From: Oasisia sp. SBJ-2009
Lineage: Eukaryota > Annelida > Polychaeta > Sabellida > Siboglinidae
NCBI GenBank assembly: GCA_964017155.1
Contig: OZ024865.1
Span: 40,572,700 to 40,636,699, forward strand
Length of the DNA stretch: 64,000 bases
Reading direction: 5' to 3'
Shown: positions 1 through 13,300 of the stretch, piece after piece
Position numbering within the stretch: the stretch's first letter is position 1
How the letters are laid out: the number at the start of each line of letters is the position of its first letter
The notes under the pieces: generated by a model
The model's database searches: none
What the model was told of the DNA's origin: nothing
What the model saw: the letters and a program-made list of their open reading frames with translations, nothing else
Program-made: the position numbers and the translations under genes

Positions 1-1310
1 GTGCTACTATTATAGAGGACTATAGAAGTTTACTATCATTGCAGATCCTCAGTTCTATGAGTGCTACTATATAGAGGACTATAGAAGTTTACTATCATTG
101 CAGATCCTCAGTTCTATGAGTGCTACTATATAGAGGACTATAGAAGTTTACTATCATTGCAGATCCTCAGTTCTATGAGTGCTACTATATAGAGGACTAT
201 AGAAGTTTACTATCATTGCAGATCCTCAGTTCTATGAGTGCTACTATATAGAGGACTATAGAAGTTTACTACCATTGCAGATCCTCAGTTCTGTGACCGC
301 TACTATATAGAGGACTATAGAAGTTTACTACCATTGCAGATCCTCAGTTCTGTGACCGTTACTATATAGAGGACTATAGAAGTTTACTACCATTGCAGAT
401 CCTCAGTTCTGTGACCGCTACTATATAGAGGACTATAGAAGTTTACTACCATTGCAGATCCTCAGTTCTGTGACCGTTACTATATAGAGGACTATAGAAG
501 TTTACTACCATTGCAGATCCTCAGTTCTGTGACCGTTACTATATAGAGGACTATAGAAGTTTACTACCATTGCAGATCCTCAGTTCTATGAGTGCTACTA
601 TATAGAGGACTATAGAAGTTTACTATCATTGCAGATCCTCAGTTCTATGAGTGCTACTATTATAGAGGACTATAGAAGTTTACTATCATTGCAGATCCTC
701 AGTTCTATGAGTGCTACTATATAGAGGACTATAGAAGTTTACTATCATTGCAGATCCTCAGTTCTATGAGTGCTACTATATAGAGGACTATAGAAGTTTA
801 CTATCATTGCAGATCCTCAGTTCTATGAGTGCTACTATATAGAGGACTATAGAAGTTTACTATCATTGCAGATCCTCAGTTCTATGAGTGCTACTATATA
901 GAGGACTATAGAAGTTTACTATCATTGCAGATCCTCAGTTCTATGAGTGCTACTATATAGAGGACTATAGAAGTTTACTACCATTGCAGATCCTCAGTTC
1001 TGTGACCGTTACTATATAGAGGACTATAGAAGTTTACTACCATTGCAGATCCTCAGTTCTGTGACCGCTACTATATAGAGGACTATAGAAGTTTACTACC
1101 ATTGCAGATCCTCAGTTCTGTGACCGCTACTATATAGAGGACTATAGAAGTTTACTAACATTGCAGATCCTCAGTTCTGTGACCGTTACTATATAGAGGA
1201 CTATAGAAGTTTACTACCATTGCAGATCCTCAGTTCTATGAGTGCTACTATTATAGAGGACTATAGAAGTTTACTATCATTGCAGATCCTCAGTTCTGTG
1301 ACCGCTACTA
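1..1310 (+). repeat. 59-bp minisatellite, 22 copies, each with a NUP88 splice acceptor
   Basis: The period is 59 bases (two copies are 60), with 22 occurrences of CATTGCAG|ATCCTCAG. The unit joins intron sequence to the first ~24 exon bases. Two subtypes (TATGAGTGC with ACTATCATT, and TGTGACCG with ACTACCATT) occur in alternating blocks. The array runs off the window start. Confidence 0.97.
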
Positions 1311-1384
1311 CTGCATCCATGGCGCTGGCCTACACACTGTTGTCCTGCCCTGGATCAAGTCCTTCCAAAAGTTCTGTAGTGAAA
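1286..1384 (+). CDS. NUP88: NUP88 window exon 1
   Basis: Acceptor TTGCAG at 1280-1285 and donor GTAAGT at 1385. The first codon needs a G from the previous, off-window exon and reads DPQFCDRYYCIHGAGLH, then a conserved VVLPWIKSFQKF segment. The acceptor is the last of 22 tandem copies. Confidence 0.92.
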
Positions 1385-4300
1385 GTAAGTACTCACGCTT
1401 TTATGTTAAATTTTTACCTGCCGAAAATGTCCTGGTGGATATGTGTGTTTGTGCAGGTGCGCATACAGTCCTGGTCCAAACGTATATACGGTGAATAATA
1501 TAACGTTTTTTTCTTCACAAATTCTCACCAGGCCAGTTCCTATTCACTAAAACTTTGACCCATCCAAAACAGGTGAATGGGTCCCAACTAAACCTGTGTA
1601 AGTGCTTCAGTGATGGTTTTATGATAACAGGTGTTGTTATGTTAATTTAAGAAAATGCATCGTTGGTATTCTTGGCCTGTTCATGTTAAGTGTGTTTGTT
1701 ATATCACTAATGTTGTTTTATTATCTTTTTTAATAGATGTACTATCAATGACAGTGTGTACAGTGTGAACAATATATTCAATGCCAGTATACACTGTAAG
1801 TCTGTATGCAAATGTGTTGCCAATACCTTCTGAAAACTATGGTGTACTGTATTTAATAAATATGTGTACCAATGCATCTAACATTAGATGTGACAAAGTA
1901 TTCATCATTAGTTTATGGCAGGCTGTTAAGTAGTGTTCTTTTTTAATTTACATTTTTGCGATATTTCAACTTCATCTGTATTTTATAGTTGTTTTATCAT
2001 ACTTCTTGTCATGTCAAAGTTGTCTAGCATGTTAAAAAGGAACATGAGCACTGTCACATGATCACAGTCACATGATCCCTGTCACATGATCACTGTCACA
2101 TTGCAGCCCAGCAGAAAATGGAAATGTTGGAAGTTGGTCCAGACCAGCAAGCCATAGTGGAACATCTCGTGTGTACCAAACCTCTACAGTCTAGGTGAGG
2201 CCATAGTGGAACATCTTGTCTGTACCAAACCTCTACAGTCTAGATGAGGCCATAGTGGAACATCCTGTGTGTACCAAACCTCTACAGTCTAGATGAGGCC
2301 ATAGTGGAACATCTTGTGTGTACCAAACCTCTACAGTCTAGATGAGGCCATAGTGGAACATCTTGTGTGTACCAAACCAATACAGTCTAGGTGAGGCCAT
2401 AGTGGAACATCCTGTGTGTACCAAACCTCTACAGTCTAGATGAGGCCATAGTGGAACATCTTGTGTGTACCAAACCTCTACAGTCTAGGTGAGGCCATAT
2501 TGGAACATCTTGTGTGTACCGAACCTCTACAGTCTAGATGAGGCCATAGTGGAACATCTTGTGTGTATCAAACCAATACAGTCTAGGTGAGGCCATAGTG
2601 GAACATCTTGTGTGTACCAAACCTCTACAGTCTAGGTGAGGCCATAGTGGAACATCTTGTGTGTACCAAACCTCTACAGTCTAGGTGAGGCCATAGTGGA
2701 ACATCCTGTGTGTACCAAACCTCTACAGTCTAGGTGAGGCCATAGTGGAACATCCTGTGTGTACCAAACCTCTACAGTCTAGATGATGCCATAGTGGAAC
2801 ATCTTGTGTGTACCAAACCTCTACAGTCTAGATGAGGCCATAATGGAACATCTTGTGTGTACCAAACCAATACAGTCTATGTGAGGACATAGTGGAACAT
2901 CCTGTGTGTACCAAACCTCTACAGTCTAGGTGAGGCCATAGTGGAACATCCTGTGTGTACCAAACCTCTACAGTCTAGATGAGGCCATAGTGGAACATCT
3001 TGTGTGTACCAAACCTCTACAGTCTAGGTGAGGCCATAGTGGAACATCTTGTGTGTACCAAACCTCTACAGTCTAGATGAGGCCATAGTGGAACATCTTG
3101 TGTGTACCAAACCTCTACAGTCTAGGTGAGGCCATAGTGGAACATTATCTAGAACATGTTCTAATTTTGATTGACAGTAATTATGAAGTTACACTGTTGT
3201 GTGTCAGAATAGTTTTGGCGACACGTAGTTTGTGCAATAACTATTTAAATGACCTATTGTCATTTGCCAGAAGTGGTGATGAAGTAACCTGTGATAGTAG
3301 CCTGTGGTTCAGGGGCAGAGCATTGGACTCTCAACTTAGAGAACCCGCGTTCGAATCCTGTCCTGCCATATAAAACTTTGAGCATGTTTTTTTCACTCTA
3401 TATTGCTCCAATTCACTCAGCTGTATGAATGAATGAGTGCTTTGCTGTAGATAGTGGTGGATATTTATGTATGAATAGCTTATATGAATATGAATAGCAT
3501 TAATTGCAGCGTGGCTGAATGCTTCCCAGAAAAGCCGAGATGGTGTTTGAATGTACATGTCTAACAGGGAGTAAAGCGCTTTGAACAATCCTGATAATTT
3601 GATATTATTCTATATAACAACTTACTGTTAAAGGGATACTACAGTCAGTGAGAGATTCACACTATTTACTTACATATGTATACTACATTGGCTGTGCATA
3701 GTAATTGTGCACAAAGATCATTAATAAACAATTAATTATAGTATAATTGTACCAGAAACAATCCTTGTTGGATTCAGGGTGCTGCCATCTTGAGACTTAT
3801 GCGCCAGTGACGTAAACCGCATACGTCACTGGCGCATGCACGTTCGAACATCCTATGTCTGTCCAATGGTATTTGATGTATCCAGTGATAGTGACATAAG
3901 CAATACACGATGGTGTATTGCTTATGTCACTATCACAATTTCAATCCTTGCCTTTTTCAACAATTGCGCTTACGTCACTGGCGCATACGTCTCAAGATGC
4001 AGCGCCCTGCATCTCAGATAGCATTTTTTTCATACCATTACACTACAACTAATTGTTTACTAACGATCTTTGTGCACAGTTACTAGGCACAACCAATATA
4101 GTATACACATGTAAGTTAATACTCTGAAGTATCCCTGACTGGAGTATCCCTTTAAGAACTCACCTGTTGTTGTCCTTAGTATCGCGGCCCCCGTCTGCGG
4201 CATGAGTGTGACAGACGACCCACTGCTCGGCTCAACACTCCTGTGTCTCACCGCGTCACTGGAGTGTATCATTCTGCCACTCCTGTAAGTCACTAGTGTA

Positions 4301-7300
4301 TCATTCTGCCACTCCTGTAAGTCACTAGTGTATCACTTTGCTACTAATGTAAGTCACTAGTGTATCATTCTGCCACTCCTGTAAGTCACTAGTGTATCAC
4401 TTTGCTACTAATGTAAGTCACTAGTGTATCATTCTGCCACTCCTGTAAGTCACTAGTGTATCACTTTGCTACTAATGTAAGTCAGTAATGTTTCATATTG
4501 CCACTGATATCAGTCAGTAGATTGTGTCATATTGCCACTGATATCAGTCAGTAGATTGTGTCATATTGCCACTCATGGAAGTCACTACAGTGGTTCATTC
4601 TAGATACAACTCCCGCAAGTCAGTGTGTCATTCTGCCATTCATATAAATCATTATAGTGAGTCATATTGCCACTCCTATAAGTCACAAGATTGTACAAAT
4701 CCTGTACAACAATACACTTCCATAGTACAGTGGCTGGGTGGCATTCTCTTTAGACAAATCAATTTATTATATAATTTTTTCAAGTTTTATACAAGTTCTG
4801 ACTGAAGACCATTAAGCATGAGTAATTTTATTTTATTTGTTGTCAAAACGATACAGGAAATGTTACACAAAAGAATCAAAAGTTAATTTTTTTTAAATAA
4901 TCTGTTTTTGGGTTGTTAAACAAAGGGAACATTTTGTATATGCCGTAACATTTTGGTGGTGAATGCGAATGTATCGCAGTGTGATTCACCGTTGATTCTC
5001 CCGGACTGCGACTGTTGTGTTTCAGCCAGCACCGCCGCACACCGCCCTTGCCCCTGCTGTCAGAGCACGCCACGCCCCGGGTGCCGTCACCCCTCAAGAA
5101 GTTGTACCGGGAACCCTTCGACCAGCACATCTTCTCCCTCCTGCAGCGGTCCTCCTCCAACCCCATCCTCAGGTACGTCCTCCTCCAACCCCATCCTCAG
5201 GTACGTCCTCCTCCAACCCCATCCTCAGGTACGTCCTCCTCCAACCCCATCCTCAGGTACGTCCTCCTCCAACCCCATCCTCAGGTATGTCACGGGTGAT
5301 CTGATGGGATGTGTCTGTTCCTTGGTCTTTGTTTGTCATTTAATATAATGTTCTAAAGAACATGTATGTATATATGTGTACATATATTTATGCAAGCACC
5401 AACACGAGTCAAAAGTAGCGATGAAAGATGGCCAAAGTAATGACGTTTATTGCTTATAAAATTGTTAAAGTGAAAAAAAAGGCTACAGTTTAGTGTTATG
5501 CACCTAAAAGAGTTTACACTAGCTAATCATTTGCATCTACAATCCAATTTTTCACCTTAGTGGTTACCTCAGAAAGTGGTCTTAAAGTGGGAAAATCTAG
5601 CTAAATCACCGACACCATGAACCGGCCCATCTTGGATCTTGCAACCAATCACAACCCAGCAGTTTGGAAAAGTAATACGTCAGAGAGTCGTCTGCTGGTT
5701 CAGCTGTCATAACAGAGAGCCAAGCGGTACGCTAAAAGTTGCCTTACGTCGGTTTACAACGAAATCGCGACATCAATATGCCACACTGTTCCTCAAACGC
5801 TTATAGTAATAGTACAGTGAAAGACAGTATCAGTAAGATGTCTTCTTGTTAACCTATGAATCGAGCAGAACTGAAACAGTGGTTCGGTGGATTCGTTTGG
5901 ACAGTCACAGACACAGCGCGGATCCTAGACGACCCGATTTGATTGACCTAACCATCAAAACGACCACCAACAGCCGCCAAACTTCTCCTCACATATCTTA
6001 CATACATATGCATACACTACGTTATGTAATAAAATCTCTTGCATTCCTCTGACGAAGAAAATTCACACACAAAAACGCGCAGACCTCGAGTACAACTTGT
6101 TCGGCCGCTCAGCGGTACCGTAAAATCGCTTTTAAAAGCTTTACACAAAATACCGCTAGACGCCACGTTTCTGACTGCTAATATTTAATTGTTTTACTTC
6201 ACACGCGCGAAATAGTTTAATTACTTATAAATAATATAATAATTAATTATTATCATCACTATGATTTGCAGGAAATTATAAGTTTTATTATTTTTATATT
6301 GATATTTAATTTTTATAATTGTTCATATATGTTTCTAGTATATTTATGTTTTTTTCCTTCTGGTGTGTATTTGTTGTTTAGCATTTTAATGTATGTAAAA
6401 CGCCATGAACAAGTTTAAATTGGATGTGGCGCTATATTAAATAAACAAACAATTGTTTTTATTATAATATAATATTTTATTTATGTAGCGCCACATCCAT
6501 AATTGTTTGTGGCGCTACACAAAATAATGCTATTAAAAATACAATAAAGAGAAAACTACCCACAGATAATATTATTTAAAAATAAATAATGAAAATACAT
6601 GTTTCTATATCATTAACTAAGCTGACCTATCAGTCATAAATAAACATACAAATTACATAACAACAATTGAAATAAATGAATATAAAAGTATGGTTAATAG
6701 TAATAAATAATTAAAGTAGTAAAATAAGTACGACGTAATAATAATTTTCATTCAGCACATACACAACCATTATGCATAAGAACATATTACTGAAGCTATT
6801 TGTTCTACTCATGAATGACATTTCCACCATCAGATATGTAATAATAATTATTTTGAACAAGACACTTTATTAATTATCGGAACAATAAATCTCTAAAATG
6901 TAAAAAGGAATATGAATATATGGGAAATATTATGGTGGTAGAAAAAGAAGGATTTAAAAACAGTAATATTAACATGTTATTGTTTTAGTTATTATTGTTA
7001 AAACATCACTTATGTAATATAAGCTTGCATGCTCGCAGTACACGCGGGATGTTTATAGAAATATTGATAAAATAAACAATGTGACTTCATTGAAAAACAC
7101 GTAATTTCCTTTTTATTTTATAACTAATAGGCAATTTTGGATAATTATGCAGACACATGTATTTTTAATATTTATTTTTAAATATTACCTGTGGGTAGCA
7201 TTCTTATTATTGCATATACTTTAATAACAGTATGTTGAATAGAAGAGAAGAGAATTGTGGATTTGGCACTATATAAAAGAAACTAATAAAATTATATATT

Positions 7301-10300
7301 TGTATATTAAATTGTTATTTTTTATCAACTCTATTAGACCCTTATCACCAAAGCGTTGCCTTAGTTTGCCGTTTAACTTTTTCTGCAGATCATAGTGATG
7401 CAGCTAATTATTATTATATTATTTATAATTAATTAAACTAATTCGCGCGTGCGAATGCAGTAAGGTTAATAAATATTCGCGCGCCATCTAGCGGTATTTT
7501 GTGTAAAGCTAACTTATAATAGCGAGTTTACGGTAGTCGAAGTTGTCGAGTTGCCGTTCGCCAAGATTTGCGTTTCTTTTGTGAATTTTCTTCGTTAGAC
7601 GAATACAAGTGATTTTTTTGTAATGTAGTGTATGTATATGTATGTAAGAAATGTGGGGAGAAGTTTGGCGGCTGTTGGCGGTCGTTTTCGTGGTTAGGTT
7701 AGAAAGTAACAGATAATAATATGCATGCACAGTTCACGCCGACCAAGAAGACTCTCTGACGTCATTTTGTTTCTAAAATGGCGTAGTCTGTAGACTTTCT
7801 ATGTCTATGTGTTTTACATTTTTTTCCTGGTAAACCACTGACGTTAAAAATATGATTGTTGTTGGAAGTTGTTACTTTTTATTAACTCTGTTAATCCCAT
7901 ATGATCCAAACATTGACTTTGTTTTCCCTTTAAAAGAAAGAGAAATGTGGGCTCTACTCCCCAAGGCCAGGCTTATGACAGAGCCTCATACGCGTCACCT
8001 CCCCCTCAGGTAGACAGAGCCCACATTTCAACATACAACGTACAGTAGCATTACTGCTGTGGTTATAAAACCTTGTCATTAATAAGTATTATAATGTATT
8101 AATCAATCACACCGTTCATTCACACCAACCCTAATCTGCACTAACCAGCTAGTTATTTTACGTATAATTATTTAGCCTACACCTAGAAGTGGGGCAATTA
8201 CGCCACCGGTCACCGAACCACATGTGATATGTATATTACATATATATATATATATATATATGTATTGTATTGTATTGTATTGTATTGTATTGTATTGTAT
8301 TGTATTGTATTGTATTGTATTGTATTGTATTGTATTGTATTGTATTGTATTGTATTGTATTGTATTGTATTGTTCTCCTCTTGGCATCCCTTACAATTTT
8401 AAACAATTGAAATACATTACAACGAAATTGCATTCTGTAAAGCAATAAAATCAGGTAAATATGTAACATTGTTTTTACTACCGTAACTTATCATGCAAAA
8501 TCTTCCATGCTACGTTGTATATTTATGACATGTATTATTTAGCTACGTTTTTTAAAAACAACCTTTTTCTTGGAACATCTGTACAGCTGTACCATTAGAC
8601 TGAGACTAATTTCTTTTGACCAGATCAATGTAAACCACAATGAACATACATAGAAGTGAAATAATAAATGGTGCTTTGTCCAGCACGATTCTGTAGAGAA
8701 GCTAGATGTAAATCCACAGCAGTTCTATATGTGTGATGACAAACCATGCTTTCGTATAATTTCAAGGTCATCCAAGGACACAGAGGTCAGTACGAAGGAG
8801 TGCTTCCAGCTACTCAGTCGTGTCACGCAGGTGTTCCGCGAGGAACACATGCAAAAGTTGGACTTGGCACGGGCGGAGATTCTGAAAAGGTCAGTTCACT
8901 AATAGAGGGGTCTGGTATCCCTAGCCCCCGTCCCAGTCGACCCCCGGGGCTACTGGGATTAACAGGGGAGGGTTAGGGGAACTACTTAACCTTTTCCAAA
9001 CCCTACCTGGCTGTTCCATTCAGTGTTCTGCCCCACCATAATTTTACGTATGATTTTAAATAAGAAAATAGTCAGTAAGTACGGCTGACACACGTTCAAG
9101 GAATGCCAGATTTCTTTTATTGAAGGGAAACTGAAAAAAAATACAAACCACAATCTGTAGGTTGTTCATGTAAAGTAAGGGAAGTAAACTTTCAGATTGC
9201 TAGGACAATTAATAATAATACACTTTATTTGATTTTTTGGGAAAACAACACTTAAAATAATCATGTAATGATAATACTAATAGATAAATGTATGTGTTGG
9301 TAATAGTAATAAATAATTTAGTAAAAAGACGCTGACTGGTTTTGCTCACCTCGGGCAGTTTTATGTAGAGGATTTACTAGAACAGTAAGTATTGATGTGC
9401 AAAAGTCACACGAAGTTCTAAATGACTAACTCTGTTTACAAAGAGTGTTCAACTAACAGCATATTGAGCGGGGGGCTACTGGCTTTCAGTTCTCACACCT
9501 CTGGGATGGGGGCTGGAGACACAGGGGCTAGTGGAGTGATATCAGTACACAGATGTTTCTTCTCTCATCTCACACCAGACTCTTGAAACCTATCACTCGC
9601 AGTCGTAAGGAATCATTAAAATACACATTAAATTACAACCCTACTGAAATGCATATGTTGGAATTTACTGGCAACGGCACTAATCATTCATCCTAATGTT
9701 TTACACCATTTCAACTAAACATGACCAAATACTTCCGTAAAAATATCTGTGCTAAATCTCTAAAACACATCCTATCAACTTTGTGCAAAAAAACTAGTTG
9801 TGAGTGAAGTATTTACGAAAATAGACCATCAATCTTGTAAAGATGCCTGCATCAAAAACTGGACATCCCATCTGGCCCCCCATTTATCAGTTCATGCCAG
9901 ATGCAAGATCACATAGGTTTTTAAAATCAGACAAGAATGTTAGAACACAAGATGTCTGTGACACAGTTTTGGATTTCGCACATATTTCTCACTCTTGTGT
10001 ATCCTGTATAAAAGAAGTTTTTTTTCAAACTGTACAAATATCAAATAGTAATACATTTTGTACAGGTGCAATACACAGTCAGGATCATGGAGATTCCAAC
10101 TAAAACTTATAGAAAGTTGCTACCGTTGGAGCCACCAGTCCTAATTTTTTTTTTTATGTTTCTGTTGAATAGAAATTCAATGTGATATCTGTTATATAAG
10201 ATTGAAACACTGCAATGACAATGTGATGGTGTCCATTGTAAGTGAGAAAAAGTTTGTTGTGTTGTCATATGCAGAAATGGAGTATGTTCATAGCGTGTGG

Positions 10301-13300
10301 TTAGGTTAATGGATGAATACATGTTGTATAGACTATACTGCTCATCTCGTACCGTGGTGTACTGTGTAGGATCAGATGTAGATCTGTGTGTTCAGTTGCC
10401 CTCTCTTGACGTAGGATTCGGCTGCTGCGAGACATCAAGGCCCAACAAATAAGTGACCTTGAGAAAGCACAGCACACCAAGAGCCACCTGGTGGACAAAG
10501 CTCGTGCTCTCGCTGAGAAGTACGAAGAAGCGAACGAACATCAGGATGCCATTAACAACAGGTGACGTATTTAGCATACCTTGGTTAATAACAGGTGACA
10601 TATTTAGCATACCTTGGTTAATAACAGGTGACATATTTAGCATACCTTGGTTAATAACAGGTGATATATTTAGCATACCTTGGTTAATAACAGGTGATAT
10701 ATTTAGCATACCTTGGTTAATAACAGGTGATATATTTAGCATACCTTGGTTAATAACAGGTGATATATTTAGCATACCTTGGTTAATAACAGGTGATATA
10801 TTTAGCATACCTTGGTTAATAACAGGTGATATATTTAGTATACCTTGGTTAATAACAGGTGATATATTTAGCATACCTTGGTTAATAACAGATGAGATAT
10901 TTAGCTTAATTGGAACTGGCACTTAGCTAGAAATAATCTTTTGCCAGTCTTTAATTCACCAAAAGTGCTGTTTAACCCTTTCAATGCTACAGCCCTCAGG
11001 TACTGTCATCACTGAATACTGCATTCTCAGTGACTTGACATGAAAATCGACTGTATTACTTCAACTAACTCAAGATTTTGACAACAATAACACATTTGAT
11101 CAATAGGAACATCATAAATTATATATTCTGAAAGTGGTACACTCAACAAGTAATATAAATAGGATATATTTTAATTTCACAACTGTAAACCTTTCAGATA
11201 TGTCATTCACCGTTAGCATAATGACTGAACATACCGATTTACATACGGCGGCTGTTAGATGCAGGTTTGCCTCCATCAGTAATGTTTACAAATGATATTA
11301 TTGCTGGCCGTATTTACTTACCAGCTGTATCTGAACAATTACCGCACTAGTATTATAAAAACAATCCATTTAAGCAGGTAATATTGTCCTCCATTACAGA
11401 GGTTGAAGATTTTTGCAATCAGTTACACAAAAATGAACAAATATGGAAAAAATTAAACAGTGATAATCCATGATTAGCTGTATTGCAATGCTGAAGCCTC
11501 AGCCTAAACAGCCATATAGAATTAGTACCTCCAGTCAGTGGGTAACTGTGCATAAAAATGTTTTAAATAGCAGACATGGTCAAAGCCTTGGGCTTACTGT
11601 GTTCAAGTGTCACACCGTGTGGCTGTTGGGTGGGCATGTCATACTGAATTGGCTAATTTGTTTTCGGTGACAAACCAGCGTAATATTAACTATTTAGTTA
11701 ATTAATTCTGTTTGATTTTATTTATCGTTAATGTGGGCCTCTAGACTTGGAGCTCGTTGCTATGAGTTAATAGTGTTTTAGGTTATGATTACTGTGCAGT
11801 CTTGGTTAGTCATCTGCCAGTCTTGAAGTCAGACTGACAGGTGTATGGTTAGTCCCTGCCTTGGACGCTTTCTACAACGGGTGAGATATTTAAAGTGATA
11901 CTCCAGACAGTGAGAGATTCACACCATTTACTTACATCTGTATAATATATTGGTTGTGCATAGTAAGTGTGCACAGAGATCGTTAATAAACAATTAATTA
12001 TAGTATAGTTGTACCAGAACCACTCCATGTTGGATTCAGGGCGCTGTCATCTTGAGACTTATGCGCCAGTACGACGCGGATTGCTTACATCACAATCACA
12101 ATTATTAGTGAAGATTCCGCCAATCCTTGTCTTTTTCAACAATGCGCCAGTGACGTAAACGATTTGTCTTACGTCACTGGCACATAAGTCTCAAGATGGC
12201 AGCGCCCTCAATCTAAGATGGCATGTTTTTGATACCATTAAACAACAACTAATTGTTTATTAACGATCTTTCTGCACAGTTACTAGGCACAACCAATATA
12301 GTATACATATGTAAGTTAATACTGTGAACCTGTCACTGACTGGAGAATCCCTTTAACTTACCATGCGTATCATAAAATCAGGGGAAACCTTTTGCCCTAT
12401 TGACCCTTGACCTCTGACCTTCCCGTCAGACTGGAGACCATACTGCGGAAGCTTCAGTCGCGTCTCCCCTACCTGTCTGACGCCGAGAACAACATGAAGG
12501 TGGAGCTAAGTGATATTGAGGATAACATTCGACGCATGAAGCAAACCATCGAACAGGTGAACTCTTTGTGACCTCCAAGGTCACCTTTGTGACCTGCAAG
12601 GTCACGCATTTGTTTCTGCTTTCCGCAGCAACTCGCGTATTATTATTATTTTCCTCATTCATGAGATAAACCTGTTTGTAAACATTGCAGATGTTAGTCT
12701 AGGTTACCCAGGCTCTGTGATGGCAGCGTTGTTGGGAGATTAATGTTACGCCAATGTTGCCACCAGTGCGGCCGTACCCCAGGATAGGGTAGAGACGTTG
12801 ATTGGCTCTCAGGTCAACTATGAAATAAAACTAAAATAAGGATATACTTTTAAAAGATTATATTATACTATTAAAAGTATTCAACACTAAGCTTATATTT
12901 ACAAAAAATAAACATATAAATTTGTTGTTGTGTTTAGAGCATGATTTATGACAGGATTAGCCTCGATTACCCAGGCTCCACGGGGTGGCAGCAGTTTTTA
13001 GCCCATCACACGGATAACAATGAAACGCCGGCTAAATCACCAGACTATCGGCAATGTTACACAGCTGAGTAAGAGTAGACTAAGACAGACTAGCCAGTTG
13101 TGTCCTTGCTGACAACTTGTGATTTATCAACTCTTTATAATTAATTACATTATTAAAATGTACCTGCCAACATCGGTTGCGTTTCGCTGGCCAGCACATA
13201 TCGGTCTCCCAAATGTAAGCTGGGTTTTGTACGGATTTATTTAATGTAAACCTGGACAATTTTATACATGCTGAATGGTGTGTGTGTGAATCGTGCAACA

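Noticed and set aside
1220..1498. 92-codon ORF over the end of the 59-bp array
   Set aside because: Wrong frame; the NUP88 exon at 1286 uses another frame matching the family.
1..3146. CRISPR-like array
   Set aside because: Repeats are contiguous with no unique spacers and the context is eukaryotic.
3303..3372. Functional tRNA gene
   Set aside because: A and B boxes are present but stems do not pair properly and the full SINE body follows.
10453..10926. 157-codon ITGDIFSIPWL ORF
   Set aside because: Product of a 33-bp repeat in an intron; the real exon is in another frame and ends at 10561.
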